From Cladopsammia gracilis (lineage: Eukaryota; Cnidaria; Anthozoa; Scleractinia; Dendrophylliidae), in assembly GCA_022457155.1 (NCBI GenBank), contig JAJGOT010000034.1, positions 1,333,501 to 1,397,500 on the forward strand: a stretch of 64,000 nucleotides of DNA, in the 5' to 3' direction. The position numbers were made by a program, and so were the translations under genes. Below, piece after piece: positions 11,915 to 21,089 of this stretch. Numbering within the stretch: the first letter of the stretch is position 1; the number at the start of each line of letters is the position of its first letter. The notes beneath the pieces are model-generated. The model saw nothing but the letters and a program-made list of their open reading frames with translations. It did not search any database and was not told the DNA's origin.

Positions 11915-12632
11915 ATTTTAAAGCCTTCATACCATAGCCTTTACGTTCTTTATTTAGCAAGACTCCACTTTCTGTTCTACTGTAAAGTGTACTTCATCCC
12001 TGTTCATCCGTTGCTTCAATAACTAAATGTCTCGCGGAATAAAATGACATTATTGCCTTGTACGTAAAATCTTTGTCGCGTATGTACTCTTCGGAAAGAT
12101 TGAACATTCGATTTTATCCCCCCCCAATCAAGATTCTTCTTTTTTGTTAACCTCACGTTCTAACGCATTAACGAGATGTCTTTAAGAGCCCTTTGATTCT
12201 CCGGGTATTCCTGTTTCCCTCCCTCCACAAAAAGCAACATTTCCTCTGAAATTCCTATTTATTTATTTATTTATTTATTTATTTGCTTAACTGAGACTCG
12301 TACACCTTTCCAATTTGTCGTAGTTTTGCCGTCACCCATTTTTGCTTCGTGATTTTTATTGTATATATGGGTGCTTGGAAATCATTCTCGTTTCCAGAGC
12401 TCCACTCGGCTGAAAACGTTTCTTGGTAATTTCGCTGACCACATCATAAAGCTTTCGTGGCAAATACAAAGGAATATAGTGTAGAGAATAATCGACCGCC
12501 GTGAAAGTGGACATTATTATAAACACTCTGATGTTTTGCATTTGGAGTCCTTCGATGGAACAGACTTCAACACGCGTTTTAACACGTATCAATGTTGAAA
12601 TAAAATTTAACCTGTGCTAGGTAGTTATTCCG
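11915..12632. other. No gene seen; contains a (TTTA)n microsatellite
   Basis: A (TTTA)n run of about 30 bp lies at 12257-12286. The 78-codon minus-strand frame at 12356-12592 shows no motif. Confidence 0.5.
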
Positions 12633-12699
12633 ATATGGTCAAGTAGTTTAAGTGTTGCTTTCCGTACAACGAACCGGGCTCGAATCCTGGCGGGGACGT
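12633..12699 (+). mobile_element. Degenerate tRNA-like remnant
   Basis: An A-box-like segment (ATGGTCAAGTAGTTTAAGTG) and a B-box-like segment (GGGCTCGAATCCTGG) are spaced as in a tRNA, but the 5' acceptor arm does not pair with the 3' CGGGGAC. It is probably a relic of a tRNA-derived SINE and not a functional tRNA. Confidence 0.35.
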
Positions 12700-12810
12700 A
12701 TTATTTTTTTTTTATATGAAGGCATAATTGTTAGAAAGATAAAAGAAAAATTATCTGGCGAACGTCAAATGATCTGAAGTGAGTAAACAAACAAGCTAAG
12801 GTAAACTTTA

Positions 12811-12912
12811 GCTGCAAAAAGCACGGTACACCATCCCCTCAGTATGGTCAGTACCTTACTCATGCGCACAACCATATCACCCCGGTAGTGGCTGCCGTGC
12901 TTTTTGCAGTAA
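12811..12912. repeat. Inverted repeat with CTGCAAAAAGCACGG arms
   Basis: CTGCAAAAAGCACGG near 12812 is repeated as its complement CCGTGCTTTTTGCAG near 12895, with about 65 bp between. This looks like a small MITE. Confidence 0.6.
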
Positions 12913-12943
12913 TAGTTTGTCTAAGCCAAGGTAAAAAGGTACA

Positions 12944-13256
12944 CAGTCAAACCTCTGTTAAGCGGCCCTCTATGAAAGGCCCAGTATCACCCATTCGGCT
13001 TTGCGGTCATTTGTTTTTGTTTTCAAATAACGAGCTTGCTCGTGATTGGCTCTTTCGGGAATTTTCGACTGCGTTAAATTCAATCGTCGAGGCATTGGGC
13101 GCGCAATGCATTTTGGGCGATACTGGGCCTTTAAGCGGTCACTTAACAAACTCTCAGGAATTAAATCGCTCTCCACATTTGCTGTAAACTTGACCTCTTT
13201 TAAGCGGTCAGTTGCCTTCTCCTCGAGGGTGACCGCTTCATAGAGGGTTGACGTAT
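12944..13256. mobile_element. MITE-like element, CAGTCAAACCTCTGTTAAGC end
   Basis: The left end CAGTCAAACCTCTGTTAAGC is answered by CGCTTCATAGAGGGTTGAC at the right, an imperfect inverted repeat. The word TTAAGCGGTCA recurs inside. Short relatives occur at 27655-27730 and 35211-35278, and the minisatellite at 53071 uses similar words. Confidence 0.65.
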
Positions 13257-13514
13257 TAACGCCTATTGAAGACGAGAAGATGTTGCAAAATTATCCGAAT
13301 ATTGGTTCAAAGGTTGGATGAGTGTGTAAGATAATTTTCCGAAGATTTCTGCGAAAGATCAAAATATATTTTGTTTTAAAATAACAAGGACAAAGATGTT
13401 TGCAAATGTAAAAATATTGACATCTTCTGAAAAATCGACACCACATTTGTTAAGACATGAGTTTTCACAATAAAGAAAACCCTTTAATTCACTTGTTGGT
13501 TGAAAAAATAAAAT

Positions 13515-13627
13515 TGTAATATTTAAATCGTGAAACTACAGCATGAAACGAACCATGTGCTAGTCCTCCATTTTTAATGTACTGCGCAAGTGCAAAATAC
13601 AAGGAGCCTGGAACCTAATATATTACA
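13515..13627 (-). repeat. 3' LTR of the gypsy element
   Basis: 113 bp, beginning TGTAATAT and ending ATATTACA on the plus strand, so it carries an 8-bp terminal inverted repeat with the usual TG...CA. By eye it is identical to the copy at 17746-17858. Confidence 0.95.
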
Positions 13628-13635
13628 CTCCTCCC
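13628..13635 (-). other. Polypurine tract
   Basis: Read on the minus strand, GGGAGGAG directly precedes the 3' LTR. This is the position and composition expected of the plus-strand DNA primer of an LTR retrotransposon. Confidence 0.75.
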
Positions 13636-13729
13636 GAATAAATGGGTTTGTTAGCATAACAACAGCAACAATAACATGCATGTCTAACAGATAAACAATG
13701 TTCAGCGTTCATCATCTACTTAAGAATGT

Positions 13730-16603
13730 TCACATCTCACATATGAGTCTGCGTGGTGGTCTCCTCTCCCGACTCGGGTACCTCAATGCTGGGTACGGGG
13801 ACAATGGCTCCTCTGAGGGGCTTGCTCCCTCCAAAACATCTCCCAATGATGATTCTGGTGTCACCTCAGTTGTGTCCTGTTCCTCCACGTCACCGGCATC
13901 CGGAACTCCTCCTGCCTCGGATGTACTAACCAGTGGTTCAGAGGGACTCCACGCTCCACTCTTCACCTCGGTTTGGGAACTTGGCAAGTTTCGTGCGTAA
14001 TTACTATCTTCCTCGCCCTCCCAAGAGCTTGAAGACTGGTTCCAGCGAGCACTCTTCAAATGGTCCACATGAACAAAACGTATTTGATCCTCACAGCGAA
14101 CTAGGTAAGTGCGCGGACCTTTTACCTGAGTGATCCTTCCAGGGATCCACCTTTCAACGCCACGCCGCCAATTACGAACCAAGACCACTTCATTCAACTT
14201 GAACTCTCGGAGTTTCACTCGTCCTTCATCGTGATGCTCTTTCTGCTTCAACTGTTGCTCCTCCACGGCTCTGTTAAGGTTGGGTTTCAGTAATGTGAAA
14301 CAGTTCCTAATCTGTCGTCCCAAAAACAGCTCAGCGGGAGATTGTCCAGTGATAGTGTGAAGTGTGCTACGATTCAGAATAAGGAAGTTGGCCAGCCTAT
14401 GCTCCAGACTGAGGGAATTTGCTTTGCCATCCAGCACTTGTTTGGTCAAAACCGTTTTGGCAGTTTGTACAGAACGTTCAGCAGCTCCGTTAGATGCAGG
14501 ATGGTACGGTGGAACCCGGGTAAACTTGACTCCATTTTGCTTCAAGAATTGAGAAAACTCTTCCGATGCTAGCTGCGGCCCGTTGTCCGAAACCAACTCT
14601 TCTGGTATTCCGCAGCGTGCAAACAACGAGCGCAAAACCTCAATGGTTTTCAAGCTGGTCATGGAACCCATGGGAATCACCTCCAACCACTTGGAATAGG
14701 CATCAACAACAATCAAGAAGTTCAACCTGCCCTTCTCAAAGAAATCAATGTGGATACGCTCCCATGGCTTAGCAGGCCATTTCCAAGGGTATAATGGTGC
14801 CCTTGGAGGGGACTTGCCCAAGGCAGCACAAACATGACATTGCTGAACCCTCTCAACAATAGCAGCATCCAATCCCGGCCACCAAAAATAACCCCTCGCC
14901 AGCGACTTCATCCGGCAAATTCCGTGATGCTCTTGGTGCAAGTCATCCAATAGACGAACACGATACTTCTCGGGGATAATCACACGTAAACCCCACAACA
15001 CACAGCCTCGGTCAACAGAAAGTTCTTGCTTTCGTGAAAAGTAAGGCTGCAACACTGGATCATCGAGCGCTTGGGGCCATCCATGCAAAGTGAAGTCGTA
15101 CACACGAGCTAAAACCGGGTCTTTTCTAGTTGCAGCCGCAATGTCTTGGGCTGTAACTGGAAGTTCTTCCAAGTAACTGATCAAATACACCTCTTCCTCT
15201 AACTCTTGCTCTTCTAAAGAAGCCTGTACCAGTCTTGACAAGGCATCTGCATTTGCATGTTCAGCAGACTTCCGATACTCAATTTCATACTGATAAGCTG
15301 CTAAAATCAAAGACCACCTTTGCATTCTCGCCGCGGCTAGAGGAGGTACACCGGTCTTTGGCCCAAGAATCGTGACCAGCGGCTGATGATCTGTAAGCAA
15401 TGTAAACCTCCGACCATACAGATACGAATGGAACTTTTTCACTCCAAACACGATGGATAAGGCTTCTTTCTCTATTTGGGAATAGTTACGCTCACTAGCT
15501 GTGAGAGTTCGAGATGCAAAAGCAATAGGCTTTTCCTCACCGTTCTCCATAACATGGGAGATAACCGCTCCTACCCCATAGGGTGATGCATCGCAGGCCA
15601 GCCGAAGTGATTTCTTCAGATCATAATGGACCAGCAAGGGAGAATCTTGTAACTGCTTCTTACTCTTAACAAACGCTCTCTCGCACTCCTCCGTCCACTT
15701 CCAAGGTCTGTCCTTTTGCAAAAGGTCATGAAGAGGATGCAGTGTAGTCGCCAGATTGGGTAGAAACTTTCCATAATAGTTAAGAAGTCCCAGATACGAC
15801 TTCAACTCTGTGACGTTGGTCGGACTCTTGGCTTGCATGATTGCATCCATCTTCTGAGGGAGGGGACGAATGCCATGCTTGTCAATCCAGTGGCCAAGAA
15901 ACTCGAGGCCCGACTGGAAGAAAATGCACTTCGCTGGATTCAACTTGATGCCATGTTCTTGTAAGCGCCTGAAAACCTCCTCCAGGATTGCCAAATGCTC
16001 CTCAGGGGAACCCCCTGAAATCAGTATGTCATCCAAACGGCAAACCGTGAACTTAACCCCCTGCAGAAGCTGATCCATAATCCTTTGAAAAATAGCTGGT
16101 GCACTGGAGACTCCAAAAGGCAGTCGTTTGTAACGGTACAAACCCTTGTGTGTGTTAATTGTTAGGTACTTCTGCGAGTCTTCATCCAGCTCTACCTGCT
16201 GATAGGCGTGAGATAGATCAATCTTGCTGAATACTTGTCCCCCAGCTAACGTCGCAAACAAATCTTCTGTATTAGGCAAAGGGTACTGGTCGACATCGGC
16301 GCATTGGTTCACTGTCATCTTGTAGTCGCCACACACTCTCAGTGAATCATCTTTCTTGGGGACCAACACCACTGGCGCAGCCCAGTCACTTTGACTCACT
16401 TTGTAGATAATCCCTTTATCCTCCAGTCTCTGAAGCTCCTGCTCCACCTTTTCTCTAAGAGCATATGGGACGGGTCTTGCTTTCAGGAATAGGGGCTGTG
16501 CACCTTCACGGACCTGAATGGAGGCTTTGTACGGTTTGATGTGTCCATACCCCTTCTCAAACAGGGCTTCATACTTAGCTACGATATCATCCACAGCAGG
16601 CAC
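13730..16603 (-). CDS. pol: Gypsy-type pol: reverse transcriptase, RNase H, integrase
   Basis: A 957-codon open frame. The reverse transcriptase covers roughly residues 40-250 and has DLSHAYQQVELDE and LPFGVSSAPAIFQRIMDQLL. The catalytic box, normally YxDD, reads RLDD at residues 189-192, so the tyrosine is replaced by arginine. RNase H follows (LACDASPYGVGAVIS). The integrase has an HHCC zinc region (HQEHHG ... CHVC), a DDE core (HIDFF, VSDNGPQL, NGAAERSVQ) and a basic C-terminal part. The frame is open well upstream of any ATG, and its first listed codon is GTG, so translation must come from the upstream gag-protease frame by a +1 shift or the shift is a mutation. Enzymes would copy the RNA and insert the DNA in the nucleus. 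Confidence 0.93.
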   Translation of the reverse strand: MPAVDDIVAKYEALFEKGYGHIKPYKASIQVREGAQPLFLKARPVPYALREKVEQELQRLEDKGIIYKVSQSDWAAPVVLVPKKDDSLRVCGDYKMTVNQCADVDQYPLPNTEDLFATLAGGQVFSKIDLSHAYQQVELDEDSQKYLTINTHKGLYRYKRLPFGVSSAPAIFQRIMDQLLQGVKFTVCRLDDILISGGSPEEHLAILEEVFRRLQEHGIKLNPAKCIFFQSGLEFLGHWIDKHGIRPLPQKMDAIMQAKSPTNVTELKSYLGLLNYYGKFLPNLATTLHPLHDLLQKDRPWKWTEECERAFVKSKKQLQDSPLLVHYDLKKSLRLACDASPYGVGAVISHVMENGEEKPIAFASRTLTASERNYSQIEKEALSIVFGVKKFHSYLYGRRFTLLTDHQPLVTILGPKTGVPPLAAARMQRWSLILAAYQYEIEYRKSAEHANADALSRLVQASLEEQELEEEVYLISYLEELPVTAQDIAAATRKDPVLARVYDFTLHGWPQALDDPVLQPYFSRKQELSVDRGCVLWGLRVIIPEKYRVRLLDDLHQEHHGICRMKSLARGYFWWPGLDAAIVERVQQCHVCAALGKSPPRAPLYPWKWPAKPWERIHIDFFEKGRLNFLIVVDAYSKWLEVIPMGSMTSLKTIEVLRSLFARCGIPEELVSDNGPQLASEEFSQFLKQNGVKFTRVPPYHPASNGAAERSVQTAKTVLTKQVLDGKANSLSLEHRLANFLILNRSTLHTITGQSPAELFLGRQIRNCFTLLKPNLNRAVEEQQLKQKEHHDEGRVKLREFKLNEVVLVRNWRRGVERWIPGRITQVKGPRTYLVRCEDQIRFVHVDHLKSARWNQSSSSWEGEEDSNYARNLPSSQTEVKSGAWSPSEPLVSTSEAGGVPDAGDVEEQDTTEVTPESSLGDVLEGASPSEEPLSPYPALRYPSRERRPPRRLICEM

Positions 16604-17405
16604 ATGAGGACCAATCCAGGTTCAATTTCTCCAGCCAGTTCCGCCCAAGCAACACAGGCTTTTTCCCTTGAGCGACCACCAGGGGTAGTTGCATTTCCTG
16701 GGTCTGATACTTCACAGCGACTCGAATTTCCCCCAACAAGGGTAATGACTCACCAGAATAGGTTTTCAAGTGAAACTGCGTTGGCTGCAATTTCAGATGC
16801 TTAAACCACTTCTTATACTCCACCTCAGAGACAATGGACACCGCTGATCCCGTGTCAACTTCCATGCTGACTGGATTACCCTCCAACAACAACTGAACTT
16901 GAAACCCTGATCTACCTTGTCCTTTAGACTTGAGAGTGTACAATCCCAGTCCGGACTGCTCTTCAGTAGTACCCATGGGTGAATCAACCTCCAAATAACG
17001 CGTGGGTTGTATCTTCCCTTTCTTATCGCACATCTTAGCAAGGTGACCCCTATTGTGACACTTGTAACATTGTACCGACCTGGCCCAGCACCCTGATGGA
17101 GAATGCTTTGCACCACAACGAAAACAACTCACGGCTTCCCCAGTCGAATGCCCAGAACTGGCATACCTGCCGACCTTATTGACGGAGTCGTCCACTGGCA
17201 CACTGGTGTCTCGAAAATCTTCTTTGTTGGCTAACTCCATGGATTGTGCTGTTTCAAACGCTTTCTTAAAAGTCAGATCTCTCTCTGCCAACAGCTTCTT
17301 CTGAATTTGCACGCTTTTCAATCCACAAACGAGACGGTCCCGTAACGCTTCTTCCAAAAAAGTTCCAAATTCACACTTCAACGCCAGTCGCTTCAACTCA
17401 ACCAC
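16587..17405 (-). CDS. gag-pro: Gag C-terminal part and aspartic protease of the gypsy element
   Basis: This open frame carries the end of the capsid region (LEEALRDRLVCGL), then two zinc-knuckle-like cysteine clusters: CFRCGAKHSPSGC, and a canonical CCHC knuckle CYKCHNRGHLAKMC. A retropepsin-type protease with the active-site motif VDTGSAVSIV follows. It ends with a GRNWLEKLNLDW segment, the usual junction before reverse transcriptase. It overlaps the pol frame by 17 bp and is offset by +1. The first methionine is not a natural start; the frame is a continuation of the gag frame upstream, separated by the 8-bp duplication at 17425-17440. Confidence 0.9.
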   Translation of the reverse strand: MVELKRLALKCEFGTFLEEALRDRLVCGLKSVQIQKKLLAERDLTFKKAFETAQSMELANKEDFRDTSVPVDDSVNKVGRYASSGHSTGEAVSCFRCGAKHSPSGCWARSVQCYKCHNRGHLAKMCDKKGKIQPTRYLEVDSPMGTTEEQSGLGLYTLKSKGQGRSGFQVQLLLEGNPVSMEVDTGSAVSIVSEVEYKKWFKHLKLQPTQFHLKTYSGESLPLLGEIRVAVKYQTQEMQLPLVVAQGKKPVLLGRNWLEKLNLDWSSCACCG

Positions 17406-17730
17406 AAACTGTGCGACTGTTTCACTCTCATGCTCTCATGCTGGTTCCGACGATGAAATTTGAAACGTTCTGCGATCAATATAGGTTTAGGCGAGTAATG
17501 TGAAGCCAAACGCTCTTTCAACTCATCAAAAGACTTCTCTTTCGGAACTTCAGGGGCTGACAAATTCCTCAGTACGCCATATGCATCTGCTCCAATTAGC
17601 GCTAGAAACGTAGCAACTTCGTGATCCGCTTCGACGTAATTTGCCGCAAAATACAACTCCACTCGTTCTATATAACTGGCAATATCTTCTTTCCCGTCGA
17701 TATATTCTCCTACTTGCCCCACGAGCGCCA
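17393..17730 (-). pseudogene. gag: Gag N-terminal part, frameshifted by an 8-bp duplication
   Basis: The likely start is the ATG at 17728-17730, giving MALVGQVGEYIDGKEDIASY, just downstream of the primer site. The protein resembles the capsid region of Mag-type elements (an ERVELYF segment, then SFDELKERLASHYSPKPILI). Near residue 100 the DNA contains CTCTCATG twice in a row on the plus strand (17425-17432 and 17433-17440). This tandem duplication puts the rest of gag out of frame, so the frame ends after about 10 unrelated residues. One copy of the 8 bp would leave the frame open into the next segment. Confidence 0.85.
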
Positions 17731-17742
17731 TCCTCGTCGCCA
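17727..17742 (-). other. Primer binding site, complementary to tRNA-Ser(GCT)
   Basis: Starting three bases inside the 5' LTR boundary, the minus strand reads TGGCGACGAGGATGGC. Fifteen of these 16 bases fit the 3' end of animal tRNA-Ser(GCT), as I recall its sequence. This is the minus-strand priming site for reverse transcription. Confidence 0.75.
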
Positions 17743-17745
17743 AAA

Positions 17746-17858
17746 TGTAATATTTAAATCGTGAAACTACAGCATGAAACGAACCATGTGCTAGTCCTCC
17801 ATTTTTAATGTACTGCGCAAGTGCAAAATACAAGGAGCCTGGAACCTAATATATTACA
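17746..17858 (-). repeat. 5' LTR of the gypsy element
   Basis: 113 bp, matching 13515-13627 base for base as far as I can see. It is followed by the target duplication AAAAT at 17859-17863. Confidence 0.95.
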
Positions 17859-17863
17859 AAAAT

Positions 17864-18449
17864 AAATAACCCAGAGCACATTTTTATGTCCTTCATAAGA
17901 TATCGATAAATGCATTCTTGGATCTTATGATAGCATCCTTAGCTTTGCCTCCCTGTACAAACAATGGGTCATGCAGTCGAGTTGTAACCATGGATACATC
18001 GGATACGTAGGAGATAGTTAAGATGGAAAGACGAGTTGGCAAAGCAGCTCCAGGCATGGATGAATTAAAATGGTTTCAAATATCGGCGTTATTAATATTA
18101 ATAACGACTAACCATCAAAACAAGGGGCTTTACTCACGAAATCCTACCTAAGAAATATCTTGGTAAAGTAGGAAGACGAATAACTGAGGAGAAATAAATA
18201 ACTGAGGACGAAGGTGCTACCTTTGCTACGTAAGTAAAAGATAAGTAAGAAAGTAAGATCTTCACATGGTTTCATGACCGCCTTGATGGGAACGTAGACC
18301 CGGAGAGGGGGTAGTGGTTGGGAGGAGGGGGGAGGGGGAGGGGGAGGGTGATGGGAGGGGGAGTTGGTACAAGGCTGCCAAAACATTCCAAAAATCTAAA
18401 ACATGATGAAATGTCTTCGTTTCATTTGAACAACGGTTTGAGATCACCA
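17864..18449. other. No gene seen; G-rich simple sequence near 18303-18362
   Basis: A GGGAGGAGGGGGGAGGGGG-type tract lies at about 18303-18362. No exon or RNA gene is recognised. Confidence 0.5.
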
Positions 18450-18714
18450 GAAAACAAACATGGCAGCCAATCACTGGAAATAACCTCTGAAAACAAACAC
18501 GGCTACCAATCACTGGAAATAACCTCTGAAAACAAACACGGCTACCAATCACTGGAAATAACCTCTGAAAACAAACACGGCTACCAATCACTGGAAATAA
18601 CCTCTGAAAACAAACATGGCTACCAATCACTGGAAATAACCTCTGAAAACAAACATGGCTACCAATCACTGGAAATAACCAAACAAACACGGCTACCAAT
18701 CACTGGAAATAACC
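18450..18714. repeat. 39-bp minisatellite, six full copies and a partial one
   Basis: The unit is 39 bp, starting GAAAACAAACACGGCTACCA and ending ATAACCTCT. Because 39 is divisible by three and the unit lacks stops, it is open on the plus strand (13-residue unit ENKHGYQSLEITS) and also on the minus strand (RLFPVIGSHVCFQ). I do not think this is a protein-coding repeat; there is no surrounding gene model. Confidence 0.9.
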
Positions 18715-21089
18715 CCCGAAACCGCCATTTCATTGTGTGTCAGGTGACAAAATACTCCAGTCACTCCACGATTTGTTTGGCAAAATGACGGCGGTCGGAA
18801 GCTTTGACAGACGAAGCTTGCCTAATTGGATTCATTTGTTATTTATAATTTCATAGCCGGCGTGCCCTCGAAGAGTAATTGTTGATTACCCATCCCTTTC
18901 GTTAACTTGGATATCGTGTTAAAGTGTTAAGGAATTTTCGCAGGAAAATGAATTTGGCAGAATCAAAATTTGTACAATTTACAAGTGGCATCCTCTTTTA
19001 AAAAACACGATTTTAACTCATATTTAAAATAAATTCTTAAAGTCGTCCTAGATTGATATCTCGAAGGGATCTAAATATCTAAATATATGAGTTTTATAAT
19101 TGATGCTCGACGTTGGTCCATACTTTGCGGTTCCCATTAGCTGCTAAATCCATCGCAATTATCTTGCCATTTGGTATAATGACAATATTAATTATGCATA
19201 AAAAATGAATAATTAACTAGCATGACTGGTGACATATTTATCCTATGGTCAAAACTTTTCGTAATATGATCTAACATTGTCGCTCACACGAAATTGCCCA
19301 TATGAGTTTGAGGTTTTGAAACCATTCTAAGAACTGTTTGCGACGTGATCAAACGTTCCGGTTCATATTCAGCAATATTTGGAAAGATACTCTCAAGAAA
19401 TTGGTATGTGAAGTTGAATTTTATAATTATATTAACAAGTAGCGATTATGGCTCCTGCAAGCACTTAAAACAGTTTTACTACGTTTTCCACTTGATGTCT
19501 AATAAGTCTAATGACGCTATCTTGATGATCTATGCGTATTATTTCATTTGTTCCTTTTGGATAATAATTGAGTTTTTTTTTTATTTCAAGCTTGTTCTTC
19601 AAAAGTAGAAAAAAATTATCGCAGTTTAATCTTGTGGAAAGCTAAAACTACCAAAATTAGTGGTTAGAATCTGACTGCATTTGAACTGGACTCGTTGGAC
19701 ATATAATATGGACTGGGCGTTGTTTTGCAGCTGCTATATTTGTATGTTGTTTTCATGAATCTTAACGGGTAAAAGTAGTCCTGAAACTCTTCACCAGCAG
19801 GCACAACCCGAAAATAACAAATTTTTAAAAACAAGACGTGCTTTCGAACTTCCTAAAAACGGTAAACTTCCCGGCTAATTTTTTTAAGCCATGCAGTTTT
19901 ATTTTAAATTTCGAAATCCATCCACAAAAGATAGATCAACAATGGTGTTGGAAGGAACAACTAAGAATCAACAAAAAATTCTGAAATTTGAGTAGAAGCG
20001 GGAGAGGTTGATTCATCACATTCAAAGTTTTTCTTGCTCTGAGAAGAAATGACAAAGCAAAATCACTTAATTACACAGACGTTTTGATGTTCTGCAATTT
20101 CCGAAGACCGGGACGGTGTGAAGGCAAAATCTACACAAATCGATCGAAACTCAATTTATATCGTTGACTGTTTGAAAAAATACTAAAATCCGAAGCCTGT
20201 TAATTGAAGCTAAAATGAGTTTCCTATCTTTGCGGTGATGCGTTCAGACGATTTTCTATTTCTAAATTTATCATTCCACGCTAAAATCTCAGAAACCGAC
20301 GGTTTTATACGGAGCGTTTTCTAAATGTAAAGAGTCGATTCAGAATTGTGAAACAAACTGGACAAGCAAGCGGTGATCAGTCTGAAAAACCAAGGGCTAC
20401 CCAATAAGGAATGTTTAGGAAAACGCGTGGATCGGAATGGCGTTGTACTGTTTTTCCAAATCATTTTAGTGCCTTTAAAAGAAACTACGTGAAAGCGAAT
20501 TCAGTTTGAGCTTTTCGGTTCTTTTAGCTGAATATTTCAGAGGCAGAACATTTTAGGCAAAGGAATCTTATCTCCCGAATTAAGTAGAAGCTTTCACATT
20601 TCCGAAAATGATAGCTGACCATATTTTGTACCCAAAACGACAGTTTTTATCCTTCCTAAAACAAAAGCCGTAAAATTTTCCGATGTTAGGGAAAGTTTAT
20701 TTAATATGACAAGGGAGGGGGATGAAGATATTGGAACTCGAAGCTTGAAATTTTAGTAGCCCCCCTCGCTAGCGGTTCAATTTTTTAGGAGCCCCCTCCT
20801 TGGTAGTCGAAAAAATTTCAGAGCCCCCCCCACCTCCACCTTCAATTCCTTTGCTCCCCTGAAAAAAGATCGTTAGACTGTATTAAATATATTTACCGTT
20901 ATTGTCTTCAATGGTTTATACTATGACAGACTTGAGATCCAGTTGTGATGAGATCCCTGTTGAGTTTTCGAGTATTTATTGTCGCAGAGTGCCTACCTCT
21001 ACTCCTATGCTTTCGGCATGTCTCTGTTTCCGTGGTCTCAAGTGGCTAAACTTTAGAGTCTTTATTGTTGTCACTATCACCAATGATAG

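Larger units (their letters stand above)
13515..17858 (-). mobile_element. Complete Ty3/gypsy-type LTR retrotransposon
   Basis: The element is 4344 bp, transcribed on the minus strand, bounded by two 113-bp LTRs that look identical and flanked by a 5-bp target duplication AAAAT (13510-13514 and 17859-17863). It has a tRNA-Ser-type primer site, a purine-rich tract, gag, protease, reverse transcriptase, RNase H and integrase. The very short LTRs and the serine tRNA primer resemble the Mag group of Metaviridae. Identical LTRs indicate a recent insertion, but the coding region is damaged: an 8-bp tandem duplication shifts gag, pol is in another frame, and the polymerase motif is unusual. Confidence 0.95.

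Noticed and set aside
18450..18714. CRISPR-like array
   Set aside because: The repeats are contiguous with no unique spacers, and this is an animal genome.
18318..18788. 156-codon open frame over the 39-bp repeat
   Set aside because: The frame exists only because the repeat unit lacks stops; the minus strand is equally open and no exon context is present.
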